Source: Planctomycetaceae bacterium
GTDB taxonomy: Bacteria; Planctomycetota; Planctomycetia; Planctomycetales; Planctomycetaceae
DNA: 64,000 nt
Direction of reading: 5' to 3'
Assembly (NCBI GenBank): GCA_013813775.1
Contig: JACCRE010000240.1
Span: 62,001 to 126,000, forward strand
Positions 45,865-57,325 of the stretch are shown here, piece after piece. Every line of letters begins with the position of its first letter. The first letter of the stretch is position 1. The notes under the pieces were generated by a model that worked only from the letters and a program-made list of their open reading frames with translations, ran no database searches and was not told where the DNA came from. The translations under genes and the position numbers were made by a program.

Positions 45865-47136
45865 ATGCATCGACTGATTCAGTCCGCCTTCACAGGCAAT
45901 CGTCGCTCGTGGATGTTTTCCGCAGCGGGCGCCGGTCTCTCCTTTCTGTTGCCGCCACTCACGGGGCGTGCCGCGGAACGTCGGGGACCGGAACGGTCGA
46001 AGTCGCTGCTCACCATTTGGCTGCAAGGCGGCCCCAGCCAGTTGGAGACGTGGGATCCGCACCCCGGCGGGCCGACGGGTGGACCGACGCAGGCGATCAA
46101 AACGACGATTCCGGGCGTCAAAATCGCCGATCTTTACCCTCGCACCGCTGAAGCGATTCATCCGCTTTCGGTGATCCGATCGCTCGTCTCGAAAGAGGGC
46201 GATCACGAACGCGGCACGTACCACTTGCGAACCGGCTATCGCCCAGATCCTTCGGTGCGGCATCCGTCGATCGGATCGATGCTCGTTCACGAACGGCCGG
46301 CGAAGGGTTTGGAGCTTCCGCCGCATGTGGCTCTCGACGGCGGACAGTGGCCGCCGCGCGGCGGCTTCCTCGGCGACGAATACGATGCGTTTCGGGTCGG
46401 AAACCCCGGGGGTTCCATCGCGAATGCGACCAGCTCGCTTTCCGAAGATCGCCAGAAGCGTCGATTGGAGGGGTTGAACGTGCTGGAGCGAGGTTTCGCT
46501 GTCGGACGGCCGACCGCCGAACGCAAAACGCTTCACCGCAAGGCGACGGACGACGCCCTGGCGTTGATGACGTCCGATCAACTTAAGGCGTTCGAGATCG
46601 AGGACGAGCCAGCGGACGTCAAAGCCGCGTACGGCGACGATCGCTTCGGCAAGTCATGTCTCGTCGCTCGGCGACTGATCGAAACCGGCGTCCGAGCGGT
46701 GGAAGTCACGCTCGACGGCTTTGACAGCCATACGAACAACTTCGAGGTCCACCGAGACAAGGCTACGATCCTCGACCCGGCTCTCGCCGCGCTGCTGAAA
46801 GATCTCGAATCGCGAGATTTGCTGGCCTCAACCGTCGTGCTGGTCTTAGGTGAGTTCGGCAGAACCCCGAAGATCAATCCCTTCGACGGGCGCGACCATT
46901 GGCCGAACGGCTTCCCGTGCTTGCTCGGCGGCGGAGGTCTGGCCTCTGGGCGAGTCATCGGTGCGACGGATCCGGCCGGCGTGAAAGACCCGGAGCGACC
47001 GGTGCCGGTCGCCGACCTCTTCGCCACGATTCTCGCCGCGCTCGACCTCGATCCGACGAAGGAGCTGATGTCGCCGATCGGCCGACCGCTCAAGCTCAGC
47101 GAGGGATTGCCTGTGAACGAGTTATTGCCTTCCTGA
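45865..47136 (+). CDS. DUF1501 domain protein, Tat-exported
   Basis: A 423-aa protein with a twin-arginine signal (NRRSWMFSAAGAGLSFLLPP). The DUF1501 body begins LLTIWLQGGPSQLETWDPHP and contains PLSVIRSLVSKEGDHERGTYHLRTGY. The C-terminal motif VLVLGEFGRTPKINPFDGRDHWPNGF is typical, with metal-binding residues that place DUF1501 in the alkaline-phosphatase/sulfatase-like fold. It is the usual partner of DUF1549/DUF1553 proteins and likely periplasmic. The 137 bases before the TolQ-like gene leave open whether these genes are co-transcribed. Confidence 0.88.
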   Translation: MHRLIQSAFTGNRRSWMFSAAGAGLSFLLPPLTGRAAERRGPERSKSLLTIWLQGGPSQLETWDPHPGGPTGGPTQAIKTTIPGVKIADLYPRTAEAIHPLSVIRSLVSKEGDHERGTYHLRTGYRPDPSVRHPSIGSMLVHERPAKGLELPPHVALDGGQWPPRGGFLGDEYDAFRVGNPGGSIANATSSLSEDRQKRRLEGLNVLERGFAVGRPTAERKTLHRKATDDALALMTSDQLKAFEIEDEPADVKAAYGDDRFGKSCLVARRLIETGVRAVEVTLDGFDSHTNNFEVHRDKATILDPALAALLKDLESRDLLASTVVLVLGEFGRTPKINPFDGRDHWPNGFPCLLGGGGLASGRVIGATDPAGVKDPERPVPVADLFATILAALDLDPTKELMSPIGRPLKLSEGLPVNELLPS

Positions 47137-47273
47137 AGTCGCTACCAGTTCCTTCGCACGCGAACTATCGGCGACAAACGCTCAACCACTTCCCTGACCC
47201 ATGCCGATGAGTGTCTAACGGTCGTGCCGATTGGTTCGACGGTTGCGCGTCGGCAAGCCAGGGAAGGTGGGAT

Positions 47274-48713
47274 ATGGCAGGGTCTGCGGAGGAAGAGCGC
47301 GAGGTCACGCGGCCGAATCTCGTGATCGCAACGCTCGGTTGGCCGGTGCTCTGGGGAGTGGCGGCGACGTTCGCCTTCTATGCCACGTTGCCTTTTCTGC
47401 CGGCCCAGCGCGAGTTCGCCCTCCGCTATTTCTGCGGCCACTGGATCGAATATACGACGACGGGGCTGTTTTTCCTCGGCATGGCCTTGCTCGCCAAAAA
47501 AGCCTTGCGACTTTCGCAAGAACGTCAAGCGATCACGGCGACTGAGGAAGCGGTCGCGGCATCGAGTGCGACGTCGGCCGATCGACTGCTCGATTCGCTG
47601 CCATCGTCGTTGCGTCGAACTGCGATCGCCGAGCGGCTTCGCGACACCGTCGATCACCTCGCGATACCGCAGGCCTCCCATCTCAGCGAGCATTTGAAGT
47701 ACCTCGCGGAACTCGCAGCCGAGCGATTGCACGGAAGCTATGCCCTCGTTCGCACGGTCTGCTGGGCGATTCCGATCCTGGGGTTCCTGGGAACCGTGAT
47801 GGGGATCACGATCGCGATCGCGAACATCGATCCCGAACAGCTCAGCGGCTCTCTCGGCGAAGTCACCGGAGGGCTGGCCGTCGCGTTCGATACCACGGCC
47901 TTGGCCTTGGCGCTTTCGCTGGTGCTCGTGTTCGCCACGTTCGCGATCGAACGTGCGGAACAGTCGGTGTTGGATCACGTCGAAGCCTTCGCGATGCGGC
48001 GTCTGGCTCCGCTCGCATCCGTCGTGCCCGCCTCTCCGCTGGCCCAGGCCGAGGTACAGGCTGCGAATGAACTCGTCGAACGCACGGATACTCTCATCCG
48101 CTGTCAGACCGAAGCTTGGCAGGGGGCGATCGAATCGATGCGTCGTCGCTGGGCTGAAACGATCGTCGAGCAGCAGGGGCAGCTTCGCGAGACGCTCACC
48201 GCCGGCATGGGCATGACGCTCGCCGATCATGCGGAAGGTCTCAAAGTGGCGCGAGACGGCCTCGTCTTGGCCGTCACGGCCTGCACCGACCGACTCGATC
48301 GCACACTGGCCGAGACGAATCGCGAGCGAGCCCGTCAGTTGGAAGCGTTCTCGTCCGATCTGCGAGGTCTCTGGGACACCTGCCGCGGCGACCTCGATGA
48401 CCTTCAGGAACGGCATCGACAAAGCCTCGCCGACGCGGTTTCGACGGTTGGAAGCGATCTGCGCTCGTGGCGCGAGGAGTTGCGGGAATCGTCGGCCGCG
48501 ACGATCTCGCAGAGGAAAGAGCTGACCCGTCAGAGCGAACTCTTGGTCCGCGTGACCGAGCAGTCCGCCGAATTGGTGCAGATCGAAGATCGGCTGAACG
48601 GCAATCTTGAATCTCTGCGTGCGACGGAAACCCTGCAAGAGGCCGTGCACAGCCTGACGGCCGCCGCCCATCTGCTGACGGCCCGGGTGACGCCTCGGTC
48701 GCGAGCGGCCTGA
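47274..48713 (+). CDS. MotA/TolQ/ExbB-like proton channel protein with long coiled coil
   Basis: I chose the ATG at 47274 (479 aa), which follows AGGGAAGGTGG. TM segments lie near residues 20-42, 60-78, 160-185 and 205-228. The core GFLGTVMGITIAIANID and LAVAFDTTALALALSLVLVFATFAIE is the MotA/TolQ/ExbB channel signature. The TM pattern (two helices, a cytosolic stretch, two helices) is MotA-like. Residues about 270-470 are a long charged coiled coil (ADHAEGLKVARDGLVLAVTACTDRLDR) not found in TolQ. The two following genes encode single-TM partners. The trio is probably a proton-driven motor acting on an unknown envelope target. Confidence 0.85.
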   Translation: MAGSAEEEREVTRPNLVIATLGWPVLWGVAATFAFYATLPFLPAQREFALRYFCGHWIEYTTTGLFFLGMALLAKKALRLSQERQAITATEEAVAASSATSADRLLDSLPSSLRRTAIAERLRDTVDHLAIPQASHLSEHLKYLAELAAERLHGSYALVRTVCWAIPILGFLGTVMGITIAIANIDPEQLSGSLGEVTGGLAVAFDTTALALALSLVLVFATFAIERAEQSVLDHVEAFAMRRLAPLASVVPASPLAQAEVQAANELVERTDTLIRCQTEAWQGAIESMRRRWAETIVEQQGQLRETLTAGMGMTLADHAEGLKVARDGLVLAVTACTDRLDRTLAETNRERARQLEAFSSDLRGLWDTCRGDLDDLQERHRQSLADAVSTVGSDLRSWREELRESSAATISQRKELTRQSELLVRVTEQSAELVQIEDRLNGNLESLRATETLQEAVHSLTAAAHLLTARVTPRSRAA

Positions 48714-48718
48714 AATGA

Positions 48719-48796
48719 GAACGGAAGAATGAAGAATCGAGGAGTGAGAAGGCTCTCTCCTCACCTCCTCCAGTTCTTTCGTTCTTCCGTTCTTCG
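48719..48796. repeat. Dispersed repeat, copy 2, forming a long imperfect hairpin
   Basis: The left arm holds AATCGAGGAGTGAGAAG (48735-48751), identical to 18091-18107. The right arm, CTCCTCACCTCCTCCAG then TTCTTTCGTTCTTCCGTTC, is its imperfect reverse complement; GAACGGAAGAA and TTCTTCCGTTC pair exactly. The hairpin of about 35 pairs lies between the channel gene and its first partner gene. Confidence 0.55.
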
Positions 48797-48831
48797 AATA
48801 GCGTTTCCGGTTGCCAGAGCCTGATCGAGCT

Positions 48832-50554
48832 ATGCGTCGTCGCCCTGCGACCAATTCCGTATCGCTGTTCCCCTTTCTCGCCGTGCTCTTATGCGCGATG
48901 GGGGCGTTGATCCTGTTACTCGTCGTGCTCACTCGGCAGATCCGCGAAGATGCCCTGCGGGCTGCGATGCCCGCCGAAAAACCGGCACCGGCGATTGTGA
49001 CGCCGGTCGAAGTCGAACCTCCTTCGACGGTCGATCGCGTGGTCGTCACGATTCCTGCACCGGCGCCACTTCCGCAGCCCCCCGATCCTAACGACGCCTT
49101 GCGATCGCGACTGGCGGAACTAGCGAGAGAGCGGGATATCGCTCAACGCGACTCCGAACGCCTGCGCGTCGCCTCCGCAACGAAGCGAAACGCTTTGACG
49201 GCCGCGCAAGCCGGTCTCGAAGCGAAAGCCTTCGACCTCGATGCTTCGCGAATTCGGCTCGATGCTCGCGTGAACGAGCTGAAGCGAAGAGAGGCCGAGC
49301 GAGCGAAACTGTTGGATGCCATCGCTCAGGCCGAAGGCACATTGGCGGCGGCTCGTCAGGCAGCCGATGCGGCTGAGCCGAAGGTCTCGATTGTGACTTA
49401 CGATGGCCGCTCGGGCACAGCGCGCCGACCGATCCTCATCGAATGCACCGCCGATGCGATGCGATTCATCCCCGAGGCCGTTCCGCTTTCGGCGGCCGAC
49501 CTCGAGGGTTTTCTCCCGGATTACAATCCGTTGCTCGCGGGGGCGATGGCCCTGCGGGGTTATTGGTCGGAGATCGACGGCACGTCGGCGCCGCAGCCAT
49601 ACGTGCTATTGCTCGTTCACGAGGACGGCGTCGCCGCGTACTACGCCGCTCGGACGCTGCTGCGGTCGCTGGGGGCCGAGACCGGTTACGAACTCGTCAC
49701 CGACGACTTGAAACTCGCGTTCCCGCCGATCGATGACGAAGCGGCGGCGATCTGCCGCCGCGCAGTCCTTGAAACGTTGCGACAGCGTTCGACGCTGCTG
49801 GCGGAAGTTCCTCGACGGCGCGATGGCGAGCCGCTGTTCCCGACCGGACGATTCGAGATCGATCCGAACGATCACGATCCGACGAGAGAGAAGAACTCAA
49901 TGTGGGACGGGGGGAGCGTCGGCGGTCGTCACGCCTCACAACGACCTGTCGAACCTCCGATCTCTGACGGCCGATCGGTCGGTTCAACAAGGCCTGCACC
50001 GACACCATCTCTGTCGCCGTCTTCTATTGGTGAAACTTCGGCAAGCACCATTGCGAGGCAGGTCTCCGACGCACATCAAGAAGCACGCCGCATGCAGAAC
50101 GTTTCGTCAGCACGAGGCTTGCCGCCGTCACAAGACGATCGATTGCTTCAAGAGGCGCTCGCTGAACGCTTCCCGAACTTCGGGGGCGCGTCTGGAAGAA
50201 AGCGGCAGTGGGGGATGAGCTCCTCAACGGCGAACATTTCACTCGAACGCCCCGTCGAAGTGGACGTCGGCGATCGGCGCATCGTCGTCGGTACTCAGCC
50301 GCCGATCGCGGTCGGTGAAGAGGGCGTCACCGATGGGACCGTCAACGAGCTACTCGATGCGATCGGCCGAGAGGCGAACTCCTGGGGCCGCGCGCCGGGA
50401 CAGTTTTATTGGTCGCCGCGGTTGCGCGTCTCCGTCCGGCCGGGCACGACGCTTCAGTTCGGCCGTTTGAAGTCCTCGCTTTCCGCGGCAGGCTTGGGGG
50501 TCTCCAGCCGCATCGTGCTCGAGCCGACCGCACCCACATTCCTGGAATTGAGCC

Positions 50555-50574
<20 letters not shown>
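48832..50574 (+). CDS. Single-TM partner of the TolQ-like channel (no acidic TM residue)
   Basis: I chose the ATG at 48832 (580 aa; the frame also opens at a TTG at 48811). A TM near residues 12-34 (SLFPFLAVLLCAMGALILLLVVL) is followed by a Pro-rich linker. An Arg/Ala/Glu coiled coil spans about 88-185. A folded domain follows (KVSIVTYDGRSGTARRPILIECT, about 190-350), then a Ser/Pro-rich disordered region (about 360-470) and a C-terminal beta-rich domain (about 480-575). Topology fits ExbD/TolR/MotB, but the proton-relaying Asp expected at the TM start is absent. It overlaps the next gene by 20 bases. Confidence 0.78.
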
Positions 50575-51649
<1,075 letters not shown>

Positions 51650-51658
51650 GGGTTACGA

Positions 51659-54600
51659 TCACGGCTGGACTTCGATCGCGAACGGCTTCACGGACTTGAG
51701 CACGGTGCCGTTCGGCCCGAGAACGACAAGCTCGACATCGTTGACGGCTCCAGCGGCAGTGCCCTCGGGGACGGTGATTGCCAGCGACGCTTCGGAAGCG
51801 GCGGCCGGCAGTTCAGTGGGTGAAGTCGTATATCCCGCCGGCAATCCGCGCAGTTCGACGCGCACCGGCTGCGTGAATCCCTCCTGCCGCTCGACGACAA
51901 TCGGCGCGGCGTTTTCGCCAATCTTCAGCACCGGTGCGGTTTTCGCGGCGGCATTGGCGACGGCGTCTTTCACTGCAAGACGAAACGGTGCGGAGTAACC
52001 GACCGCGGCGACGCGGTTCGACCAGGCGTGCGGCACGACCTCGGCCTTGATGACCGCCCCGATCTCGTTCACCGCCACGTCAGCCGGCACTTCCAGCGGA
52101 ATGATGGCGTCGGTCATGCCCGATGCCAGCACTGCGTCCTGTGCGAGCCGCACCATCGGCTTGTTTCCAGCCGCGGCGTTGCTAGGGTCGTTCGGACGCG
52201 CCGGTTCATCGGAGACGAGCGAGAAACGCACGACTTGGCCGGCGGGGACGTCGCCGACGACTTGCAGTCCGACCGTTTCCGTCACGCCTTTGAAGGCGGC
52301 GGCCGGCAACCGCACGATCTCGACCGCCGGAGCCGCGGTGGTGGAGACGATCGGCGTCTCGAAATAGGGACGGCTCGCATCGAAGCCCGAGAGGCTCTTG
52401 CCGGGCGTCGCTTCGACGGCGCGCCGCAACGGACCATTCGGCGTGTCCGCCTCGACCGTCATGCGAAGCGTTGATGCGACAGTCTGGCCCACGATCGAGT
52501 TGACGGTGATGAAAAGATTCTGCGTTTCCGGACCGGGCGGAATCGTCGTCGGCTCCACCGCGACACCAGCGGCCTCATCCGGAATCATTCGAATCGGGCC
52601 AAGATCTCCTCTGCGTTCAACGCGGATTCGCATGACGCCGCGGCCGGTGGCCGGCAGAACGATCGCTTCGTCGAGCACCGTGACCTTAATCTCCGGTGTT
52701 CCCGCGGGCGCGAGTCGGAGGCGATAGAGACGGTCAGCGCCATGACCTCGCAGACGATCGGCGACATGGACCTCGATCTGTCCATCCTCCTTCGGCGTCA
52801 CCGTCAGCGAAGCGGCGCCGTCACCCGGCTTTGCGGCCTGGCGGCCGATGCGTTTCTCATTCTGAAAGACCGTGAGAACAGGCTCGACCGGCGACCCCCA
52901 TGACTTCGCTTCGGCTCGCAGATCGATGGCCTGACCGGCTGGAACACGAATCAAAATCCGGTCGGTCTCATCGGCCGTCGCCAGTTGGCCAGTGACATAT
53001 GTTGCTTGGAGGCCGTTGCCAGCGAGATCCACGACCTCAGCCGAAGCCTCCGCTTCGGTGAGTTCACGGCCGTCGCTTTGGGTGGCGATCGGAAGTATCC
53101 CCTGCGACGCCGCGGCGGCCGGGCCGCCGATCGTCGCTGTCGGTTCGCCAGCTTCGAGAGCCAGTTCGACCATCGGCTCCGCGATGCCGACGCCGACGGC
53201 GGTTGCAGTGGCCGCCTCAGCCGGCACGACGGCGGGCGGGACAACGGAATCCATAAGTCGCAGGTCGCCGAGGAGCAATCGGAACGGACTTCGCGGAGCT
53301 TTATATGCCAGGTCGTGCAATTCGACGAAATAACGTCCGTCTTGCGGCAACGTCGCCACGAGACGCGGATCACCGGCACGTTGTGAACGCCCCCAGACGA
53401 CGGCGAGTGGCGTCTCATTTTCCGATTTCAGTTCGATGACGGGGTCGGCGGCACCACCGAGCCGCTTGAGTTCGACTTCCGCGACGAGCTTTTGTCCTGC
53501 TTTGCCTTCGATCAGGATTCTGGGACGATCGGTGCCGTTCAGAACGCCCGTGTAAGCCGCGGGAAGTTCAGCGGGCTGGCCGTTCGTCGCCTCGGCGAGC
53601 ATTCGTTGCGGCAGCCGATCGGCGGGAAGGGGAACCGACGCGCTCACCCCACTGTCGGTGCGAATGGCAAGCGGCAATAACGTCGCCGTATGGTCGGCGG
53701 GCAGAGTGATTTCTGCGACGATGCGCTCGGGCGTCGATTCGACGACGGTGCTGTGTTCGAGAGGCCGGCCCAGCAACGTGAGAGTCGGATTCGGCGCGAG
53801 ATTCTGTCCTGAGATCGTGAGTCGGGTGGGGACGCCGATCTGGACGCCTCTGGGGCTGAGATCGGTGATGGTCGGCGTGGCCGTCGTCGGTGCTTCGGTT
53901 TCCAGCCGAGCCAGGGCGTCGCCATCCGAGCCGGCAACTTCCCGGAAGAGCCGTGCGGCCTCTTCGCTCGAAAGCGGGCGGTTGAAGACGAGGAACTCGT
54001 CGATCAGTCCGCTGACGGCTTCGCCGTTCGGGAACGACGAACCGATCGTCAGCGGCGCGTCGCTCACCATGCCGGCAAAGTTCACGTCGGTCAGCCAGCC
54101 GGCGTCGGCCAGCACCGGTCCGCCGGTGGAGTCGAGCGGCTTGAGCGGCTTCCCGTTGACGTACAGCTTGATCTCGAGATCGTCGGTATCGGTGTCGGCG
54201 TCTGGATCCGGCGCGTCGCCGGGGCGGAAAGTCGCGGCGAGGTGCGCGAGCCGCCGCACGCCGAACGCCTCTTCAAGAGGAAACCCGACGACTTTATATC
54301 CCGTGCCGTCGTGGACATAGACCTGCAACTTCTTTGAAGACGGCTGAAAGTTGAGTCCGTAGTTCGTCTTCTGCTCGCCCCCGCTTCTCTTTGCGGCGAT
54401 GCCGCGAAAGGTCGCGTCGCTCAACTCGTGAAGATTCAGAAAGTAGAAGCTCAACGTGCTTCCAGTCAGATGGTTCAGATCCGGTGAATTCGCGACTTGG
54501 AAATATTGGACCTTCGCCGCGTCAAGTTTCGTCGAGCGACCCGCTTGGGCGTTCCAAAACGGGCTGGAAATCCGCTCCGGAGCATTCATCGGTTGGGCCG

Positions 54601-54766
54601 AATCCTTCGTTTCGCCCGACCCGGCCCGGTCTTCGGCGACACCTTCGGCTTCGTCGAAAGTCAGATCCACCACAGCGGTCGGTCGAACCGGCGACTCCTC
54701 GGCTAATGCGTGTGTTCCAACCGCACCAGCCGCAAGTGCGACGAGACAGTGACGGAAGCGATTCAT
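51659..54766 (-). CDS. Large secreted LamG-type protein with pre-peptidase-like domains
   Basis: I chose the ATG at 54766 (1035 aa), giving a good signal peptide (MNRFRHCLVALAAGAVGTHALA). An ATG at 54781 is an equal alternative. Residues about 35-275 form a LamG/concanavalin-like domain (FDEAEGVAEDRAGSGETKD... FPNGEAVSGLIDEFLVFNRPLSSEEAARLF). A TIG-like unit follows (ITDLSPRGVQIGVPTRLTISGQNLAPNPTL). Pre-peptidase C-terminal-like segments come next (RILIEGKAGQKLVAEVELKRLGG, and again near DRILIRVPAGQAIDLRAEAKSWG). The C-terminus is beta-rich and Ala/Val/Pro-rich. An extracellular or periplasmic adhesive role is likely. It follows the thioredoxin gene on the same strand and converges on the TolQ-like trio. 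Confidence 0.8.
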   Translation of the reverse strand: MNRFRHCLVALAAGAVGTHALAEESPVRPTAVVDLTFDEAEGVAEDRAGSGETKDSAQPMNAPERISSPFWNAQAGRSTKLDAAKVQYFQVANSPDLNHLTGSTLSFYFLNLHELSDATFRGIAAKRSGGEQKTNYGLNFQPSSKKLQVYVHDGTGYKVVGFPLEEAFGVRRLAHLAATFRPGDAPDPDADTDTDDLEIKLYVNGKPLKPLDSTGGPVLADAGWLTDVNFAGMVSDAPLTIGSSFPNGEAVSGLIDEFLVFNRPLSSEEAARLFREVAGSDGDALARLETEAPTTATPTITDLSPRGVQIGVPTRLTISGQNLAPNPTLTLLGRPLEHSTVVESTPERIVAEITLPADHTATLLPLAIRTDSGVSASVPLPADRLPQRMLAEATNGQPAELPAAYTGVLNGTDRPRILIEGKAGQKLVAEVELKRLGGAADPVIELKSENETPLAVVWGRSQRAGDPRLVATLPQDGRYFVELHDLAYKAPRSPFRLLLGDLRLMDSVVPPAVVPAEAATATAVGVGIAEPMVELALEAGEPTATIGGPAAAASQGILPIATQSDGRELTEAEASAEVVDLAGNGLQATYVTGQLATADETDRILIRVPAGQAIDLRAEAKSWGSPVEPVLTVFQNEKRIGRQAAKPGDGAASLTVTPKEDGQIEVHVADRLRGHGADRLYRLRLAPAGTPEIKVTVLDEAIVLPATGRGVMRIRVERRGDLGPIRMIPDEAAGVAVEPTTIPPGPETQNLFITVNSIVGQTVASTLRMTVEADTPNGPLRRAVEATPGKSLSGFDASRPYFETPIVSTTAAPAVEIVRLPAAAFKGVTETVGLQVVGDVPAGQVVRFSLVSDEPARPNDPSNAAAGNKPMVRLAQDAVLASGMTDAIIPLEVPADVAVNEIGAVIKAEVVPHAWSNRVAAVGYSAPFRLAVKDAVANAAAKTAPVLKIGENAAPIVVERQEGFTQPVRVELRGLPAGYTTSPTELPAAASEASLAITVPEGTAAGAVNDVELVVLGPNGTVLKSVKPFAIEVQP

Positions 54767-54854
54767 GGCACGAGCGGTCATGGATTTGTGACTTTCGAGC
54801 GATCGTCGGTATGTCATGACAAGCATCAGCGACGTGACCATCGCTGATCGACGC

Positions 54855-55727
54855 CTAATACAACGCCGTCGCCAACTTTCGGCGATATTCGGATACAAGT
54901 TCGTGCTGCGGGCCGAGCAGGTCGAAGATCTTCACCATCGTCGCGCGGGCCTCGTCTCCGTAGCCCGTCCGGTCCTTGCGGATCACGTCGAGCAGCAAAT
55001 CCAACGCTTCCTGGTGCTGCCGACCGACGGCCAGCGCGTCGGCGAGGCGAATCTGGAGTGACAAGTTCGACGGATCGGCCGCCGCGGCCTTTCGAGCCTG
55101 ATCGATGCCACCGGTATCGGCCGCCGCCGCACGCAATTCGAGTTGCGACTTGAGCTGCTCGGCCTCCGGCTCCAGGAAACCGCGTGTAGCAAGCTCCTCG
55201 ATCAGTGAAGCCGCTTCTGCGTCGCGCTCGACGGCGAGCAACGCCCGCGCCAGCGCAATCTTGATGCGGTCAGCTCCCGGTTCGATCGTGAGGGCGTTGC
55301 GATAGGACTCGGTCGCCGCGGCCGGATCCTGCTCTTCGAGTTCACGCCCTTGCTTGAAAAGAACTTCGGCAGGTGAGGGAAGCAGCTTCTCGATCCAGCG
55401 TCGAAGTTCGGGCTCCGGCAGAAGCCCGACGAACTCGTCAACGATTTGCCCGTCGCGCACGGCGACGACATACGGAATCGACGAGACGCCGAACCCGCTT
55501 GCCAGATCGGGAGATGCCTCGGTATTGACTTTGACGATACGGATCTCGCCCGCAAACTCCGAAGCGAGCTTGTCGAGCAGCGGTCCCAACTGCCGGCAGG
55601 GGCCGCACCAGGGCGCCCAGAAATCGACGATCACCGGCAGCGATTTCGACGCCTCGACCACTTCCACCTGGAAGTTTTCGGCCGTAATCTCGAAAGCAGG
55701 CGACGGGTCCGACATCGGGACGTCCAT
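54855..55727 (-). CDS. Thioredoxin-TPR protein (CnoX/YbbN-like)
   Basis: I chose the ATG at 55727 (290 aa). Upstream in-frame sequence to 55907 is not thioredoxin-like; an ATG at 55715 is also possible. A thioredoxin domain (about 8-115) contains WCGPC (40-44) and the cis-Pro region SSIPYVVAVRDG. A TPR-rich helical part (about 120-290) follows, as in E. coli YbbN/CnoX, whose length is very similar. Unlike E. coli YbbN, which lacks a normal CxxC, this has an intact WCGPC and may be redox-active as well as a holdase. No signal peptide: cytoplasmic. Confidence 0.85.
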   Translation of the reverse strand: MDVPMSDPSPAFEITAENFQVEVVEASKSLPVIVDFWAPWCGPCRQLGPLLDKLASEFAGEIRIVKVNTEASPDLASGFGVSSIPYVVAVRDGQIVDEFVGLLPEPELRRWIEKLLPSPAEVLFKQGRELEEQDPAAATESYRNALTIEPGADRIKIALARALLAVERDAEAASLIEELATRGFLEPEAEQLKSQLELRAAAADTGGIDQARKAAAADPSNLSLQIRLADALAVGRQHQEALDLLLDVIRKDRTGYGDEARATMVKIFDLLGPQHELVSEYRRKLATALY

Positions 55728-56040
55728 AAGGGAGCTTGACGCAAAGGGCCGACGGGCGCGCAAGCGTCCCTGCGTCCGCGTCGATTCAGCATAAGTACGC
55801 GGTGAGGCACCTTCAACACGTGCCGCGACGTTGGGAATGTCGGGACCAAGTCCCGGTCCGCCCGGATCTCGTGGTGCGATCCGCACGACCGGAACGGATG
55901 CCGGCAACCGTCTTGGGCGGGTGCTTCAAACTCCGGAACCCGTTGACCAGCCGATTCTTCGGCGGATACAGTCATCAGAAGCCCGGATTTCGTCCGACGA
56001 TTTCGAGGGACGCTCTTTCCCGCATTCGCGGAAGTTCATC
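55728..56040. other. Divergent intergenic region
   Basis: These 313 bases lie between the thioredoxin-TPR gene (minus) and the secreted orphan (plus). Both genes' upstream frames extend into it, but neither extension looks like protein. No repeat or clear promoter motif stands out. Confidence 0.35.
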
Positions 56041-56883
56041 ATGCTTCGAATTCTGTTCCTGCTCGCGATTCTCTGCGGGTTGAGTGCTTCCGCATTTTCA
56101 CAAGGCACGACGGCGTCGCTCCGGCGAGGCTTCGAGGCGACAGCTCCTGCGGTCGCGACGGCCGAGGAACTGGCGCAAGGCGACCTGTGGGTGATGGAGG
56201 TCGATTTCAAGCCGGTTCGCTTGATCCGAGTAGCGACGACCGACCCCCAAACGGGCGAAAAGCGTGAGGAACTCTTCTGGTATATCGTGTACCGGGCCGT
56301 CAACAAGAGTCTGAAATCGCCGGCTCAGAACACTGGAACCCTGCCGGTCAATAACTACGATCCGGCTCCGGGACCGTCGCTGTTAATTCCCGAATTCACT
56401 CTGGTGACGGACGACGCCGGTCGCCAGCAGGTCTACCCGGATGTCGTCATTCCGGAAGCCGAAGCCGCCATCGCCCGTCGCGAGATGCGAGGAGCCGACC
56501 GTGACAATGTCCTGAAGAACACGGTCGAAGTGGTTCAGCCGGTCCGTCCAACCGACGACAAGGCCGCAGCCCCGATCTACGGTATGGCCATGTGGCGTGG
56601 GATCGATCCTGAAACTGACAGCTTCAAGGTCTATGCCGGCGGGTTCTCCAACGGCTATCGCGAGGCAAAAGGCCCGGACGGCAAACCGCTGATCCTGCGA
56701 CGCGAGATCGTGCTCGATTACTGGCGTCCCGGCGACGAGTTCGATCCGAACGAACGGGAGTTCCTTTTCCGCACTCAGCCTCGGTGGATCTATCGGGCTG
56801 ACGAGGCCGCTCCCACCGATCCCGGTCAGGATGCATTAAAGGCGGCGAGCGCGGCTGCTGCGACATCGCGAGCCGCTGACTGA
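56041..56883 (+). CDS. Secreted hypothetical protein
   Basis: I chose the ATG at 56041 (280 aa). It starts a clear signal peptide, [21 protein letters not shown]; the frame upstream to 55831 is not protein-like. The mature part is Pro/Asp/Arg-rich, without TM segments. Recognisable stretches are [33 protein letters not shown] and [27 protein letters not shown]. No family can be named; the even spread of conserved-looking aromatic residues suggests a beta-rich periplasmic protein. It is about 160 bases upstream of rpmA on the same strand. Confidence 0.72.
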   Translation: MLRILFLLAILCGLSASAFSQGTTASLRRGFEATAPAVATAEELAQGDLWVMEVDFKPVRLIRVATTDPQTGEKREELFWYIVYRAVNKSLKSPAQNTGTLPVNNYDPAPGPSLLIPEFTLVTDDAGRQQVYPDVVIPEAEAAIARREMRGADRDNVLKNTVEVVQPVRPTDDKAAAPIYGMAMWRGIDPETDSFKVYAGGFSNGYREAKGPDGKPLILRREIVLDYWRPGDEFDPNEREFLFRTQPRWIYRADEAAPTDPGQDALKAASAAAATSRAAD

Positions 56884-57044
56884 CAGCGTGGCTCCGAGCG
56901 GTAACTCTGGCTTGCCTTTTGCTCGCCGAACGCACAAAATGCCCGCCTGTCGCAACTGCGGCCAGTTTGCGCTTTCCGGGCGGTATCGTTCGCGATCGGG
57001 CCCGATTCCGAGAACACGAATATTTTGGCGGGACGAGGACAGTC

Positions 57045-57299
57045 ATGGCTCACAAGAAGGGACAAGGCTCCAGCCGCAACGGTCGCGATTCGAACGCCCA
57101 ACGGCTCGGCGTCAAGAAGTTCGGCGGCCAGCACGTGCTCGCCGGCAATATCCTGGCTCGCCAGTGCGGCACGAAATGGCACCCCGGCCGCAACGTCGGT
57201 ATGGGCAAAGATTACACGCTGTTCGCGTTGACGGAAGGCACCGTCAAGTTCGACCGCAACGGTCGCCGCATCAACGTCGAAGTCGCCGAGGCGACTTGA
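57045..57299 (+). CDS. rpmA: 50S ribosomal protein L27
   Basis: An 84-aa protein with the full L27 pattern: [54 protein letters not shown]. The ATG at 57045 follows GGACGAGGAC. The usual neighbours rplU (L21) and obgE are not next to it here, so rpmA appears to stand alone. It is followed by a strong hairpin. The N-terminus starts directly at the AHKKG sequence, so no Prp-type leader processing is needed. Confidence 0.97.
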   Translation: MAHKKGQGSSRNGRDSNAQRLGVKKFGGQHVLAGNILARQCGTKWHPGRNVGMGKDYTLFALTEGTVKFDRNGRRINVEVAEAT

Positions 57300-57325
57300 G
57301 CGACGGTCGGCTCGATTAGATACGG

